A stretch of 64,000 nt of DNA, from the NCBI GenBank assembly GCA_964017235.1, contig OZ024929.1, positions 111,833,793-111,897,792 on the forward strand, written 5' to 3'. Below the pieces are notes generated by a model that was not told the DNA's origin, did not search any database, and was given only the letters and a program-made list of their open reading frames with translations. Shown here one piece after another: positions 11,378 through 22,478 of the stretch; position 1 is the first letter of the stretch; each line of letters starts with the position of its first letter. This DNA is from Sabellastarte sp. h YS-2021. Lineage: Eukaryota > Annelida > Polychaeta > Sabellida > Sabellidae. The position numbers were made by a program, and so were the translations under genes.

Positions 11378-13429
11378 CTAGGCTGGTCGGGAAGAGTAGT
11401 AAGAGGCCTTGCCCCTGCCTTTCTTGCTCTGCCCTCTGTAACCCACATTCTTCCAAGCTGGTCGTTCTGATTTCTTACTGTCTGAACGTTTCTCAGGACG
11501 CTCATAAGGGTGGAAACGACCCTTCTTTCCTGTCTGGAGCTGCCCCTTTGATTCAAAGTTAGCTATGTCCTGTTCTGCTTGCTTCTTCAGGAAACAGTGT
11601 AGCAATGTTGAAGGGAGCTGTCCTGAGGGAAGCCACGGTATCTGGCTTGATACCCGCCTTGAGGTGTGACAAGTATGAGTCCCTTCGAGCTAGTGTAGTA
11701 TTGGCCACTGTAACAAAGACGAAATCAGTGAGATGTTCTAAGGTCTTGGCCATGGCTTGAGTAAAACCCGAATTAAAGTCCATTAGGAACTGTAATTCTT
11801 CAGCAGCACCAGAGACCTTGGTTGAAGATTTGCCCTTGCTAAGTTCCAACTTCATAGCTTTCAACTGTGACTGCATATTGTCTTGAACCTTGTACAAGCA
11901 CCTATTGAACGCAGCTGATTGATTACAAATAGTGGAGGCTTCACGAGCTGCCTTTTCCCACCTCCTCAGATTGTCCTGTGAAATCTGATGTGATGCTGGG
12001 GGAGTTGAGGCGATGCCGGCTGCTCTGGCAATTCAACTATAGGTGTTGTTCACCTTGAAAGCATCTGTATTCCATGATGACACAGTTTTACCAGTAGAAG
12101 TCTTCTGTGGGTTGGACACAAACCTATACCACTTCTGTTGAGATCTGCCTGGCCTTACAAACTGGTCTTTAAGTAAGCCGCCAGCTTCTGAGCTACGTGA
12201 AGGGTAGCCTTCTACCAGTGTCAAGTTAAGCTTTCCCATCTTCTTACATAGCGATTCATCCGTAGGCATCTTAACCGACATCTTGCCAGTGGGTTGATTC
12301 TTTGGGCCAGCAAAGGGGTTGTCGTCTGATGTGGAGGCTGCTGTATCCATATCTGGGATATGTGTCCACCCCATGTAGGACCTGATCCCTCTCATGGTCT
12401 CTCTATAGTTCTGGTCCTCTGAGAGGGCCTGGTCGGGGTCGGCAGCAGTAACATCAGGGTCCTGGTCGGACAATTCCTCCTCCACAAAAATATCCACTGG
12501 AGGTTGGTCCGAGTAATCAGAGTCGGAGTCAGTGTCCATAGAAACTGAACTCTGCCGTCCGGCCAGTGGTCAGGACGATTTGCTGGAAACCTGCTGAAGG
12601 CTAGGTGAGCCGGTGCCAGCTAAATCTGAGTGTCGGTCGGTGGATGGCTTTTCTTTAGGCAATTTGCTGGTCGATTGACTCTTGGGGCCAATCTGAAGGT
12701 TACCATGCAAATCTGCAGTAGAATGCTTCTTTGCTGTGGATGTGAGCGATTTGTCTGTGGCCTGTCTCTGTGGAGAGTGGTCGTTGCTGGACAAATCTGA
12801 GACCCGAGGTTTATCAGCTGGACGGCTCTGAAGATCTGACTGCACCAACTGGGGGGGGGGAATGCGTTGGTGGACCTTAACTGGAGCAAGGTTTGTCTAA
12901 AGTCTTAGCAAACAAGAGGGCTTATAATCTGTTAAACCTCTCTGACCATTTAAGGTCTAACTCGTCGATCCTGGCGTCTGCTGAGGATCTGTGAGGCTGA
13001 GGGGTAGGCGATTTAGAAGGCTTCTCTGCACCGGACTTGTTGTGTTTGGTAGAAGATTTCTTATCAGGAGGGTTGGGCTTTTTCGTCTTCTTGTCCGAAC
13101 TCAAATCCGGGGATTGAACTACCCCCTGAGCGTCCACAGCTCCCACTACCATCATAGAGGATGGGTGAATGAGAGGAACTGTCTGAGTCTTTGGTGGGAG
13201 TATCTAAAGATTTCTTAAGTTTCCATTTTTCCTTCTTGAGCCTATAAGAAGGTGTGGACAACTGTAAACGTTGTTCCTCTGTGAGGGAATTACAAGCAGT
13301 ACAATCATTATGTGAAATACAAAGATCTGACCCTTTACCTTTTTCTCTGCAATGCACGCAGAAACTATGGCTGCCGAAGCTAGCCATGATGTGTCCACAG
13401 CTCCCATGTTTCTGGCCCGGAGAAGACAT
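11378..13429 (-). pseudogene. DIRS gag-like ORF (fragmented)
   Basis: It starts at 13429 with a Cys/His-rich N-terminus (CGHIMASFGSHSFCVHC, then CISHNDCTACN) of the type found at the start of DIRS ORF1. A Ser/Pro/Lys-rich low-complexity stretch follows (about 12570-13155), then an acidic segment (12033-12539: DSDSDYSDQPPVDIFVEEEL), a helical segment (11559-11897: EELQFLMDFNSGFTQAMAKTLEHLTD in part) and a basic Gly/Arg/Lys-rich tail (11378-11605). The segments are in different frames with stops between them. Function as a nucleic-acid-binding structural protein is inferred from position and composition, not from a strong domain match. Confidence 0.65.
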
Positions 13430-13559
13430 AATGATCTGGTAACAATGAAAACCGTATATGAAAATGTTCTATGAACTCCCACAATAAAGTTTATAAAACT
13501 TCCCAGATAATTACTGAAGGTAGAGTTGAAATATTTCAAAAACAATTCTATTCAAAAAA

Positions 13560-13710
13560 ACTCTGTGTACACAATGCATGCGCCAAACGAAAAAGATGCT
13601 ATGACGTCACGCTGTCTAGACAGGAAGGAAGTACAATGCGCCACCTGGCGAGTGCACAATGGGACTGGCCGGCCTGTGAGGGCATTATACACTCACATAA
13701 GATGACTTTT
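13560..13710 (-). repeat. DIRS left ITR, inner part
   Basis: This is the inverted match of 7600-7745 (GTACAATGCGCCACCTGGCG, CTGTCTAGACAGGAAGG). The match runs to the LINE insertion point at 13710 and resumes at 17397-17475, where CAATTGTCCATTGGATAGG and TATTAACGCAATAAA form the outer end. The ITR carries a CpG-containing CCAGGTGGCGC core on the minus strand. Confidence 0.8.
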
Positions 13711-16700
13711 CCAGTGATAAAAGATCAGATCAGAGATCTTTTGGTGAATTTGTTAATTCAAAACTAGAATCATACCTTGGGAAAAACATTATTATGGGTG
13801 GAGACTTAAATATCTGCCTTGACAATTATTATAATTCGACGATTACTTGTAATAAACCCTACCTTGACTCATTGCACAAACTAATGCATAACTTTGATAT
13901 GGTTGATATATGGAGACTTAAACATCCAGATACAAACAGATTTACTAGGCGTGAAAAAACTAGATTTGGGTTTAAGCAATCAAGAATAGATTACTTCTTG
14001 CTATCTTGTCATCTAGAATTTTCAGTCAAATTCACCGATATTGTTCCCAGTATAAAGTCAGACCACAGCTTATTAAAACTCTCTCTTGTTTCTAACAAAG
14101 ATCACAATAGAGGCAAAGGACTTTGGAAATTTAACTCTGGTCTTTTGTGTGACAATAATTTCATAGATCTGATAAAAAATACAATAAAGAATTCTTTAGA
14201 GGACAGCCAAAACTTAGAGTGTAAAGAATTAATATGGGATTTCTTAAAATGTCGCATACGTACTGAAACAATATCTTATTCAATCCAAAAGCAAAAAAGA
14301 GGTAAAAAACATTTGGATTCTCTTGAAAAAAAACTTGATGAACTTGAAAATCTCTTGAATATTTCTACTTCCACTGATATTCAGAATGCATATTGGGACA
14401 CTCAAAAAGAAATAGATCGCATTCACGAAGAGGTAGCCAGAGGTCATATGATCAGATCTAGGTGTAAATTTATCGAAGAACATGAGAAACCAACAAAGTA
14501 TTTTCTTAATCTTGAAAAAGCGTCACAAAATGTAACACACATTCGGTCATTAAAAATTGGAAATGAAGTTTCATTTGATCCAAATCATATTTTGAACCAA
14601 CAAAAGACATTCTACCGCAACTTATACACAGAAAAAAGTGTAAACTCAAACACCAATGATAAATATTATGAAAATATAGAGAAGTCCGTTCCAAAAATTT
14701 CTCCTGAAAATCAGGTTGTCTGTGATAATGAAATTGAGTTTGATGAAATTACAGCAGTGGTAAAAGAGCTTAAAAATAATAATTCACCTGGTCCAGATGG
14801 CTTTACCGCGGAATTTTATAAATTTTTTTGGGATGATATTGGAACAATAGTTCATCAAACATATAAGAATGCATTTCAAAAAGGCGCCCTTATTGGCACA
14901 CAAAATCAAGGAGTTATTCACCTTATTCCAAAAAAGGACAAAGATTTAACAACATTAAGCTCTTGGCGCCCTCTTTCTCTTTTAAATATTGACTACAAGA
15001 TCATTGCAAAGGTTTTAAATAAAAGACTTCAAAATACACTATCAGATATAATCAATCTGGACCAAATTGGATACATGAAGAACCGTTTCTGCGGAGAAAA
15101 CACCAGGTTGATCGCGGACGTTATTGAATATTGTAAAATCTATAAACACCCTTGTATAATTCTCCTCATAGATTTTCAAAAGGCTTTTGATACTGTTAGG
15201 TGGTCATTCCTCTATAAATTATTAGATTACTATGGTTTTGGTAAAAATTTTCGTAGATGGATCTCAATATTGTACGCTGCAAGTGAAAGTTGTGTGACTA
15301 ATAATGGACACTTGTCTTCTTTTTTCAAACTAAGCAGAGGTATACGACAGGGATGTCCAATTAGTGCTTTGTTATTTATTTTGGTTGCTGAAGTAGCTGC
15401 TGTTTTAATACGCAAGTCAAAAGGTATACATGGTATTTATGTGAATGAACAGGTAATCAATTTATGTCAATTAGCAGATGACACAACACTCTTTCTGTCC
15501 GATCCATTATCTGTAAAAACTGCTTTGGACATTTTTGATACTTTTTATAAATACTCAGGGTTGAAATTAAATAAGTCAAAAAACGTAGCTTTTGTCGTTA
15601 ACAATGATTGTGTTAAGCAAGATGATAGGTGGGGTATAAAATGGACATCTAAACCTTTTAAAACTCTTGGAATTTGGTTCGCTAATGACCTTGATAAATT
15701 GATTTCTCTAAATGTAAATGCTAAAGTGGAGATCATTACCTCCATAATTACTGCTTGGATTCCCAGGAAATTAACTTTGAAAGGGAAAATAACTAATTAA
15801 ATCATTAATTTTACCTCATATACAACAATTAGCCTCTGTCCTTCCATTTAGCAATTCATATATATCAAAACTTGATACAAATTTGTTCAACTTTTTGTGG
15901 AGCAACAAGAAGCACCTTGTGTCAAAAGCCTCACTGCTTCTCCCTTTAGAATTAGGTGGCCTTAAAATGATTTCCTCCAGATATGTTTGCAGTACTGCCC
16001 ATATTATGTTCATTAAACGTCTCTGTAATAATATAAATGCCAAATGGAAAGCACTTACTGAATTTTTGATGGGATTCAAAATATCTGAACTATTTACTAA
16101 AAAAAGTGCACTAAACTTACAACCTAATGTTAAAACCTCATATTATAAATCTATACTATCGACATGGTTTAACTTAATTTTAACAAAACCAACTACTATT
16201 AATCAGTTTCTGGCAGAAGATCCTTTATTTACAAAGAGTACAACAACTGGAAGGAGGCTGGTATTTCTAAAGTTAGTGATGTATTTCATGAGGCACAAAA
16301 ATGTGTTTTAAATAAAGTGTCACTGGAAATTAAATATAATATTTCCATAAAAGATATGAATTATAACAGACTCTCCAACTGTGTCAATACGAAATTGAAG
16401 TCGCTTTCATATTTTCCATGTATTGATAGATTCTCTTTGGTATCATTTGCCAGAAAGTGCCTCAATAATATAGCTGATGTTAAATCTCCAGATGTAAGCA
16501 CTTACTATGTTATGTTGAATTATAAAACCCCCACCAGCCAGAATAAGTGGATAGAATATTATCCGTTTCTTGAGCATTTTGATTGGTCTGATGTTTACTC
16601 ATTAGCATCCAAAGTCACACTTGATACATATCTTATTACTTTGCAATTTAAAATTTTGCATAGAATTTACAATTGTAATTACAACTTATACATATGGAAA

Positions 16701-17384
16701 ATTAAAGACATTTCTCAGTGTGATTTTTGCTCAGGTACTGATAATCTAGAACAATTTTTCTTCTATTGCCCAGTGTCTAATTTATTTTGGATTCAATTTA
16801 GTGATTGGTTAAATACATCCCTACAAGTTTGTAAAAGTATGAGTGTTAGAGATTTTACTTGGTGTTACTAATGTTCAAGCAGATTGGTTCTACTGGTTAA
16901 ATTTTGCTGTAATAATTGCAAAATATTTTATAAGTAAATGTAAACAAAAGGCAACAGAACCCTGCTTAGTTGGTTTTCTTAAAGTTTTAAAATCGAAAAT
17001 TGCAATAGAAAAGGTGATATACAAAAATAAAGGCAGAGACCTCATATTTAATACAAGATTTATGTATTTAGATAATGCACTGCATGATTAAATGGCAGTT
17101 TATGAGTCATTTGTAAGATCAACCCGCAAATACAAGTATAGAACATACCGATATATTTATATTAATTGTAACTCACCTCTTGTATGTGATACTGCTTCAC
17201 GCATTGCAATTGAAACAATAATGACAATAATGAGAATATGTAAAGGTTTCCTTAATAGGTTGTTACATGAATCTTCTCTTAAATTCTTGTTCTGCTAGAT
17301 CACATTTTTGATATTGTATTTGTTTTTTGTAACCTGTACCCTGTATATGTTACATTGTTAAAGAAAAATAAACAAAAGATAAAA
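13711..17384 (+). mobile_element. Tx1/L1-like LINE, copy 2, 5'-truncated, inserted in the DIRS ITR
   Basis: It is flanked by the target-site duplication AAGATGACTTTT at 13699-13710 and 17385-17396. It begins abruptly inside the endonuclease domain (the match to copy 1 starts near its base 667) and ends in an A-rich tail, as expected for target-primed reverse transcription that stopped early. The duplicated bases lie within the DIRS left ITR, whose sequence continues on both sides, and the uninterrupted equivalent is visible in the right ITR near 7640. So the LINE is younger than the DIRS insertion. Confidence 0.9.
13794..17091 (+). pseudogene. LINE ORF2 protein: endonuclease C-terminus, RT, zinc knuckle
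   Basis: A long frame (13794-15800) covers the endonuclease C-terminus (GGDLNICLD; QSRIDYFLLS with the catalytic-site neighbourhood SDHSLL), a coiled-coil linker and the full RT core: WRPLSLLNIDYKIIAKVL, LLIDFQKAFDTVRW, LSRGIRQGCPISALLF and QLADDTTLFLS with the catalytic ADD. A single missing base near 15792, by comparison with copy 1 (GTAACTGTAATT against ATAACTAATT), shifts the frame. The C-terminal thumb and connection (15883-16311), the zinc-knuckle segment (16317-16871, CDFCSGTDNLEQFFFYC, with Q where copy 1 has H) and the last segment (16843-17091) lie in other frames. It is recently decayed: few lesions compared with copy 1. Confidence 0.85.
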
Positions 17385-17498
17385 AAGATGACTTTTTCTG
17401 TCCTTTGGCGGACCGGTCTCCACCGACCGGATTAGCAATTGTCCATTGGATAGGATGTATTAACGCAATAAAAATTGTTGATCATAAAAAAATACAAA

Positions 17499-19434
17499 AT
17501 AGCATCAGAGATACCCCACAGCCTGGGGAAATAGTTTTCAACACCATGAGATATAGTAGTGAAACAGTACAAAGATCGGAATACTTTCAGAGCATTGTCA
17601 GTTATATCAAGGTCAAAATGATGTCTAAGTATGGAAAATAACATCTAAGAGAAAGAAAATGTATGTAAAGATAAAGTATTAAGACAATTCAATAGCAAGA
17701 TGACAGCATTAATCAGTAAACTAAAAATTATGATGCACATCTACAACCCCTAAGCAATGCCCCTACCAACTATCAACTTTCTACACTTTACAGCTTCCGA
17801 GATATTGCCTGGAAAAAATGTTAAAGGTCAAGGAAACTACAGCAAGTTCAATTCAAGTTCACACCATGATGTTGCACACCTACAACCCCCAACCAATGTC
17901 CCTACCAAGTATCAACTTTCCTACACTTTACGCTTTCCGAGATATAGCCCAAACAAGATTTTTATAGGTCAAGGTCACTACAGCAAGGTCAAATCAAGGT
18001 CACACCATGACCTACACCCCCTAACCAATGTGCCTACCAAGTATCAACTTCCAACACCTTACAGTTTCCCAGCTATAGCCAGGATATGATTTTACAGGTC
18101 AATGTCACTACAGCAAGGTCAAATCAAGGTCACATGACGTTGCACACCTACAACCCCCAACCAATGTCCCTACCAAGTTTCAACTTCCTACACCTTATGG
18201 TTTTCGAGATATTGCCAGGACAAGATTTTATAGGTCAAGGTCACTACAGCAAGGTCAAATCAAGGTCACACCATGATGTTGCACACTTACACCCCCTAAC
18301 TAATGTCCCAACCGAGTATCAACTTCCTAGGACTTACGCTTTCCACGATATAGCCAAGACAAGATTTTAAAGGTCAAGGTCACTATGGCAAGGTCAAATC
18401 AAGGTCACATGACGTTGCACACCTACAACCCCCAACCAATGTCCCTACCAAGTTTCAACTTCCTACACCTTACGGTTTTTGAGATATAGCCAGGACAAGA
18501 TTTTATATGTCAAGGTCACTACAGCAAGGTCAAATCAAGGTCACAACATGACGTTGCACACCTACACCCCCTAATCAATGTCCTCACCAAGTATCAACTT
18601 CCTACACCTTACAGTTGCTGAGATATAGCCCGGACAAGGTTTTATAGGTCAAGGTCACTACAGCAACGTCAAAGGTCAAATTAAGGTCAGACCACGACGT
18701 TGCACACCTACTACCCCCAACCAATGTCCCTACCAAGTATCAACTTCCTACACCTTACAGTTGCTGAGATATAGCCCGGACAATGTTTTATAGATCAAGG
18801 TCACTACGGCAAGGTCAAATCAAGGTCAGACCATGATGTTGCACACCTACAACTCCTAACCAATGTTCCTTCCAAGTATCAACTTCCTACACCTTATGGT
18901 TTCCGAGATACAGCCCGGACAAGATTTTATAGGTCAAGGTCACTACAGCAAGGTCAAAGGTCAAAGCAAGGTCAGACCATGACGTTGCACACCTACTACC
19001 CCCAACCAATGTCCCTACCAAGTATCAACTTCCTACACCTTACGGTTTCTGAGATATAGCCCGGACAAGATTTTAAAGGTCAAGCTCACTACGGCGAGGT
19101 CAAATCAAGGTCAGACCATGACGTTGCACACCTACAACCCCTAACTAATGTCCCTACCAAGTATCAACTTCCTACACCTTATGGTTGCCGAGATATAGCC
19201 CGGACAAGATTTTCAAACTCAAGGTCACTACGGCAAGGTCAAATCAAGGTCAGACCATGACGTCGCACACCTACACCCCCCAACCAATGTCCCTGCCAAG
19301 TATGAACTTCCTACACCTTACGGTTTCTGAGATACAGCCCGGACAAACTATTTCCCGCCGCCCGCCCGCCCATCCGGACACCATGGGTGAAAACAATACC
19401 CCGACAGCCCTTAAGGGCTGTGGGGTAAAAACCT
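17499..19434 (+). mobile_element. Family A element with ~137 bp tandem array
   Basis: The left end is AGCATCAGAGATACCCCACA then GCCTGGGG, an imperfect palindrome. The same start recurs at 63962-64000. About eleven units of roughly 135-150 bp follow (17740-19330), each with CAAGGTCACTACAGCAAGG, TCAAATCAAGGTCA, GACGTTGCACACCTACA, CCAATGTCCCTACCAAG and TTACGGTTTCTGAGATATAG. The right end has a GC-rich block (CCCGCCGCCCGCCCGCCC), CCATGGGTGAAAAC, the perfect palindrome CAGCCCTTAAGGGCTG (19405-19420) and TGGGGTAAAAA. ACCCCACAGCC at the left and GGCTGTGGGGT at the right form the terminal inverted repeat. No protein is encoded. The layout resembles non-autonomous Helentron-type elements; that class is inference. 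Confidence 0.72.
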
Positions 19435-20012
19435 AAAGAACAATCAAGCAATAAAGGGAAATGTTTCTGAACCAATATCTGTGTCATACATTTTTAAGCA
19501 TATTGGAAATTAATATTTTACACAGGTCAAATATAATATTTCTACTGGTTTGGGAACAACAATTATCTATTATTCGCTTCTCAATCTTAGACATTTAAGT
19601 CTGGCTTCTTCATCGTAAAGTCTGATTTCTTCTTCGTAAAGTAACATCTCTATTATGAAAGGTAAATCTGCCAAAAAGGGGCACAAATACCAAGAACAGT
19701 TTGATGGAAGACGCCACGCACATTACTTCTGTTCTAGCACAAAAAAACTGGTCTTGAGAATTTACTTGGAAACATCAATGGCCTACTTGGTACAAAGGAT
19801 GAAGTTTACAATACACTGAACAGCAACAAAATCATTGCAGATGTTTTTGGAGAAGCATCTCGATACAGAGATCAAGATATTACCAAATGCAGTTGTGACT
19901 AGACAGAAATGCTGTGGATTATTGACTCCTTTACATATCTCAGATGAAATTTCCTGAAAGATTCCCAAATTGAGGTTAATTCTTTGACACATATTATCAC
20001 TACCACAAAAAA
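19435..20012. other. Intergenic, nothing recognised
   Basis: No coding domain or repeat structure is apparent, apart from a short local duplication near 19600-19640 (TCTGGCTTCTTCATCGTAAA and TCTGATTTCTTCTTCGTAAA). Confidence 0.45.
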
Positions 20013-20297
20013 CAAGAGGAGAGTGCCCGTGAACGGGCACTGTGTCAGCTGACTGAGTGTTTTTGATTTGTGAAGGTGATAATGAGAGGAAAGCATAATT
20101 ATTAGGGAAAGTGCTGTACAGAAGTACAGTAAATGGTAATTGAACAGCATGTTCGAAAGAAATTCCGAAGCTGACAGAAGAAAAGGACAAAAAGGTTGTG
20201 CCCTGCAAATGGTATTATGAAGGAAAGTGACAAGGTAACTGTTTAAGTGTAAAAAGTAGGTTAAAACATATTTAAAGAAATACTGCAAATGCAATAT

Positions 20298-21177
20298 CCT
20301 CGTTCCACCTTGAAGAAGGGGTCTAAGGTCAAATCCAACCACACAAAAACATTCCCAGCCCAGGATTTCCTATAGGTTGGTTTACCATCCCAAACCTCTA
20401 GGACCAATAATAAGGGAGTTATAAGCACTTTTAAGTTTGGCTGTCCTCATTTGACCTAGAAGGAGGGGTCCAAAGGTCAAATCTGACCACACCAAAAGAA
20501 TCCCAGCCCATGATTTCCTATATGTTGGTTTACCATCCCAAACTTCTAGGACCATTAATAAGCGAGTTATAAGCACTTTTAAGTTTGGCTATCCTCATTT
20601 GATCTTGAAGGCAGGGTCCATGGTAAAATCCGACCACACCAAAAGATTCCCAGCCCATGATTTCCTATAGCATGGTTTACCATCCCAAACCTCTAGGACC
20701 AATAATAAGTGAGTTATAGGCACTTTTAAGTTTGGCTATCCTTGTTGGACCTTGAAGGAGGGGTCAAAGGTCAAATCTGACCACACCAAAAGATTCACAG
20801 CCCATGATTTCCTACAGGTTGGTTTACCATCCCAAACCTCTAGGACAAATAATAAGGGAGATATAAGCACTTTTCATGACTGACAAAGAAACACCTGTGG
20901 CCAAAAATATTCCCAGTCAAGATTTTATAATGAGGAACATATCCTGCGAATTTGACATCTCTACCTATAATACCCTTTGCTCTAGAAGTCCTTGTTTAAA
21001 GTCGAATAAACGTCCCTGGCAGCCATCTTGTTTTCAAAATGAGGCCAAAAATATTCCCAGGCAACATTTTATGGTTATTAATATATCCTGCAAACTTGAG
21101 ACGGCTAGCTATATTTTTTTCGTTACAGCAGTAATGGTGAAATCTCTCTACACACTGCGGCTATCCAGTGGATACAA
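20298..21177. repeat. Family D array inserted in a B unit (copy 2)
   Basis: Four ~150 bp units (TTGACCTTGAAGGAGGGGTC or variant, AAGGTCAAATCTGACCACAC, GATTCCCAGCCCATGATTTC, CTCTAGGACCAATAATAAG, GAGTTATAAGCACTTTTAAG) are followed by two units of a second type containing AAAAATATTCCCAG. It ends at CTATCCAGTGGATACAA. The B unit is cut after CTGCAAATGCAATAT and resumes as TGATTTACTCAACAG. Confidence 0.75.
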
Positions 21178-22300
21178 TGATTTACTCAACAGTGAGAACC
21201 TGAGAGTAGCTATTGCTCAGCTATGCCATGACATACAGGTCTGCAATTTCACTATGTTATAGCGGACCAAAAATTATGTGAATAACATATTTAAACAAAA
21301 CACTCTAAATGCAATAGTTTTCAAGTTACAACTGATTTACTCAATAGTGATAACCTCAAAGTAGCTATTACTCAGCTATGCAATGAGCTACATGTCTGAA
21401 TTTTTACTATGTTATAGCTGACCCAAAAGTAGGTGAACAACATATTTAAGCAAAATACTGTAAATGCAATAGTTTTCAAGTTACAACTGATTTACTCAAT
21501 AGTGAGAACCTGAAAATAGCTATTGTTCAGCTATGCCACGAGTTATAGGTCTGTAATTTCACTATGTTATAGCTGACCCAAAGGTAGGTGAACAACATAT
21601 TTTAACAAAATACTCCAAATGCAATATTTTTCAAGTTACAACTGATTTACTCAACAGTCAGTACCTGAAAATAGCTATTGCTCAGTTGTGCCATGAGCTA
21701 CAGGTCTGTAATTTCACTATGTTATAGCTGACCCAAAAGTAGCTGAATAACATATTTACACAAATTTCTGTAAATGCAATAGTTTTCCATTTACAACTGA
21801 TTTACTGAACAGTGAGAACTTCAAAGTAGCTATTACTCAGCTATGCAATGAGCCACAGGTCTGGAACTTCACTATGTTATAGCTGACCCCAAAATAGGTG
21901 AATAACATATTGAAACAAAATACTCTAAATGTAATACTTTTGAAGTTATAAGTAATTTACTCAACAGTAATAACCTAAAAGTAGCTATTACTCAGCTCTA
22001 CCATGAGTTACATGTCTGAAATTTTACTATGTTATAGCTGACCCAAAAGTAGGTGAACAACATATTTTAACAAAATACTCCAAATGCAATATTTTTCAAG
22101 TTACAACTGATTTACTAAACAGTCAGTACCTGAAAATAGCTATTGCTCAGTTGTGCCATCAGCTACAGGTCTGAAATTTTACTATGTTATAGCTGACCCA
22201 AAAGTAGCTGAATAACATATTTTAACAAAATGCTCTAAATGCAACACTTTTCAAGTTTAAGTGATTTAGTGCATGATTTTATGAATTTTAATGCATTAAA
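21178..22300. repeat. Family B tandem array, ~155-160 bp units
   Basis: Repeated units contain TGATTTACTCAACAGTGA, AGTAGCTATTACTCAGCTAT, CTACAGGTCTG, CTATGTTATAGCTGACCCAA and AATGCAATAGTTTTCAAG. Open frames inside the units are a by-product of the repeat, with the same stops recurring. Confidence 0.8.
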
Positions 22301-22478
22301 AACAAGCATTCTGCCGCATGCATTTATCTCCCGCCATATAAATGAGATGTACTAAAGATAACATATTTTAACAAGGTGCTCTAAATGTAATACTTTTCAA
22401 GTTATAATTGATTTAGTGCATGATTTCATGAATTTTAATGCATTAAAAATTCATTAAAAAATTCATTAAAAAAATTTA

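Larger units (their letters stand above)
7546..17475 (-). mobile_element. DIRS-like tyrosine-recombinase retrotransposon, interrupted by a LINE
   Basis: On the minus strand the order is left ITR (17475 to about 13560, split by a LINE), gag-like gene, reverse transcriptase, RNase H, DIRS-specific linker domain, tyrosine recombinase, internal complementary region (ICR), right ITR (outer end at 7546). Inverted ends rather than LTRs, a YR instead of a DDE integrase, and an ICR complementary to both outer ends define the DIRS order. The two ITRs match over more than 100 bases (for example CTGTCTAGACAGGAAGGAAG near 13612, with its complement near 7707). All reading frames contain frameshifts, so this copy is dead. 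Without the LINE the element is about 6.2 kb, a usual size for the order. Confidence 0.85.

Noticed and set aside
17740..19330. CRISPR-like array of direct repeats
   Set aside because: Units are contiguous long minisatellite monomers without unique spacers, in a eukaryotic setting.
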